This document shows positions 20,506 through 21,855 of a stretch of DNA of 21,855 nucleotides, in pieces. The position numbers and the translations under genes were made by a program. This DNA is from Clostridiaceae bacterium (GTDB lineage: Bacteria; Bacillota; Clostridia; Saccharofermentanales; DTU023), in the NCBI GenBank assembly GCA_012798865.1, contig JAAZMK010000027.1, positions 1 through 21,855 of the forward strand, given 5' to 3'. Position 1 is the first letter of the stretch. Every line of letters starts with the position of its first letter. The notes under the pieces are model-generated. The model was given only the letters and a program-made list of their open reading frames with translations. It had not been told where the DNA came from and did no database searches.

Positions 20506-21855
20506 TTATCCGAGGAAGACGATCTTCGCGATGAAGATGAGTGCGAGAACGTACATCAACGGGCTGATCTTCTTGAACTTACCAGTGAGCATATTGATGA
20601 GCACGTAGAAGATGATGCCCCACATGATGCCCGCAGAGATGCTGTAGAAGAACGGCATCGCAAGGAGCGTGATGTAGGCGGGGATCGCCTCTGTCAAGTC
20701 GTCAAAGTCGACTTTCAGGATCGCGGACATCATCAGGAATCCGACGTAGATCAAAGCTGCCGCTGTCGCGAAGGCCGGGATGGCGATGAAGATCGGCGAC
20801 AAGACGATCGCAATGATAAAGAGAATTCCTACAGTCAGAGCCGTGAGCCCTGTCCTGCCGCCTTCAGCGACACCGGCTGAGCTTTCGACGAACGTCGTGA
20901 CGGTTGAAGTTCCCAAGACGGCACCGACCGTTGTTCCGACGGCGTCGGCAAGGAGAGCACCCTTAATCTTGGGCAGACGCCCTTGTTCGTCGAGCATGTC
21001 GGCTTTTGAAGCGACGCCGACGAGCGTTCCGAGTGTGTCGAAAATATCGACAAACAGGAAGGAGAACATGATGACAATGAAGTCCATGACATTAAAATTC
21101 GCAAACGCTGTGGGGCTAAAACACTGTCCGAACAGCGATCCGAATCCGGCAAAGTCGGGTGCACCCCATCCGGGGTAAAGTGAGTAGAATCCGATTTCAG
21201 GATTGGGAACGTAAAGTCCTACGAGCTGTGCCAGAATACCGACGACCCAAATGCCAAGCATGCCGATCAGCAGTGCACCTTTCACGCGTTTATACGCTAG
21301 GACGGCGATGAGAGCGACACCTAGGAGCGTGAGAATTGCGAAGATGCCGGAAGTATTGAACGAATCCTTGTAGACAACCTCTGACAGCAACGTAGCCGGA
21401 TCGTCTTGGACGATCTTACCATTCTGTAGACCAATGAACGCAATGAATAGACCGATGGCGGCGCCAACCGCATGCTTGAGCGACAACGGGATCGCGTTAA
21501 AAATCGCTTCGCGCACATTTGTCAAGGACAACAAAATGAAGATGATCCCTTCGCAGAAGACGGCAAAGAGGGCGAACTGCCACGAATAGCCCATCTTTAA
21601 GACAACCGTAAAGGCGAAGTAGGCGTTAAGACCCATACCGGGAGCGAGTGCGAACGGCAGATTCGCAAAGAACGCCATACAAATACAGGCGATGGCCGAC
21701 GAGATGGCAGTAGCGATCAGTACGCCGCCCATACTCATCCCCGTAACACCCAAGATACTTGGGTTGACCGCCAGAATGTACGCCATTGTCATAAATGTCG
21801 TCAGACCGGCGGCAAGCTCACCCTTCACGGTTACGCCGTGTTCCTTGAGCTTAAA
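20506..21855 (-). CDS. AzgA-family adenine/guanine/hypoxanthine permease, 5' end outside the window
   Basis: Purine-base:proton symporter of the NCS2-like AzgA/PbuG family, in the cytoplasmic membrane. 449 codons are visible. The frame stays open to the window edge, where it encodes FKLKEHGVTVKGELAAGLTTF, the usual N-terminal segment (quoted here only as FKLKEHG and AGLTTFMTMAYI). Only a few residues should be missing. Diagnostic features are the AGLTTFMTMAYILAVNP helix, PGMGLNAYFAF, SFLFVDIFDTLGTLVGVA and TSTVTTFVESSAGVAEGGRTGL, followed by the last membrane helices. Starting at the GTG near 21828 would cut into the conserved region and is rejected. A purine riboswitch could lie upstream, but that is beyond this sequence. 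A terminator follows the stop. Confidence 0.95.
   Translation of the reverse strand, partial: FKLKEHGVTVKGELAAGLTTFMTMAYILAVNPSILGVTGMSMGGVLIATAISSAIACICMAFFANLPFALAPGMGLNAYFAFTVVLKMGYSWQFALFAVFCEGIIFILLSLTNVREAIFNAIPLSLKHAVGAAIGLFIAFIGLQNGKIVQDDPATLLSEVVYKDSFNTSGIFAILTLLGVALIAVLAYKRVKGALLIGMLGIWVVGILAQLVGLYVPNPEIGFYSLYPGWGAPDFAGFGSLFGQCFSPTAFANFNVMDFIVIMFSFLFVDIFDTLGTLVGVASKADMLDEQGRLPKIKGALLADAVGTTVGAVLGTSTVTTFVESSAGVAEGGRTGLTALTVGILFIIAIVLSPIFIAIPAFATAAALIYVGFLMMSAILKVDFDDLTEAIPAYITLLAMPFFYSISAGIMWGIIFYVLINMLTGKFKKISPLMYVLALIFIAKIVFLG

Overview
The window reads as chromosomal DNA of a low-GC-type Gram-positive bacterium (Firmicutes, probably Clostridia). The signs are the gene order yicC-remA-gmk-rpoZ, which matches the Bacillus/Clostridia order; a single-chain (alpha2-type) glycyl-tRNA synthetase; an HPr/Crh-like protein that keeps Ser46; a HemZ-type radical SAM protein; pyruvate phosphate dikinase; and strong GGAGG ribosome binding sites. 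I cannot name genus or species. No rRNA, tRNA, CRISPR array, insertion sequence or integrase was found.

Layout. (1) 1-2600: an AT-rich segment with two consecutive membrane-bound diguanylate cyclase-like (GGDEF) genes. (2) 2858-3355: a small uracil/hypoxanthine-DNA glycosylase. (3) 3516-4511: the ribosomal protein operon rplM-rpsI with its own promoter and terminator. (4) 4561-6363: tsaE-tsaB-rimI, for tRNA t6A synthesis and protein N-acetylation; tsaD is not in this cluster. (5) 6516-9613: a promoter, an HPr-like protein without the phosphoryl-accepting histidine, uvrC, and a metallophosphoesterase. (6) 9666-16195: yicC-remA-gmk-rpoZ-glyS-ppdK, all on the plus strand, with a near-consensus promoter for rpoZ embedded in the gmk stop codon and a strong terminator after ppdK. 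(7) 16303-19178: a DUF1624-like membrane acyltransferase and hemZ; the acyltransferase carries an in-frame 63-bp tandem repeat, and a second, 65-bp tandem repeat runs from its 3' end to the hemZ start. (8) 19364-21855, minus strand: a membrane-anchored metallophosphoesterase and an AzgA-type purine permease that is cut by the window end.

Most of the window is housekeeping: translation, tRNA modification, nucleotide metabolism, DNA repair, transcription and PEP/pyruvate metabolism. I did not find a complete unknown multi-gene system. The parts most worth a second look are the HPr paralogue with Met in place of His15, the two minisatellites around the acyltransferase/hemZ junction, the omega subunit with an acidic tail of about 110 residues, and the AT-rich cyclase pair in which one member keeps the product-inhibition site and the other has lost it.
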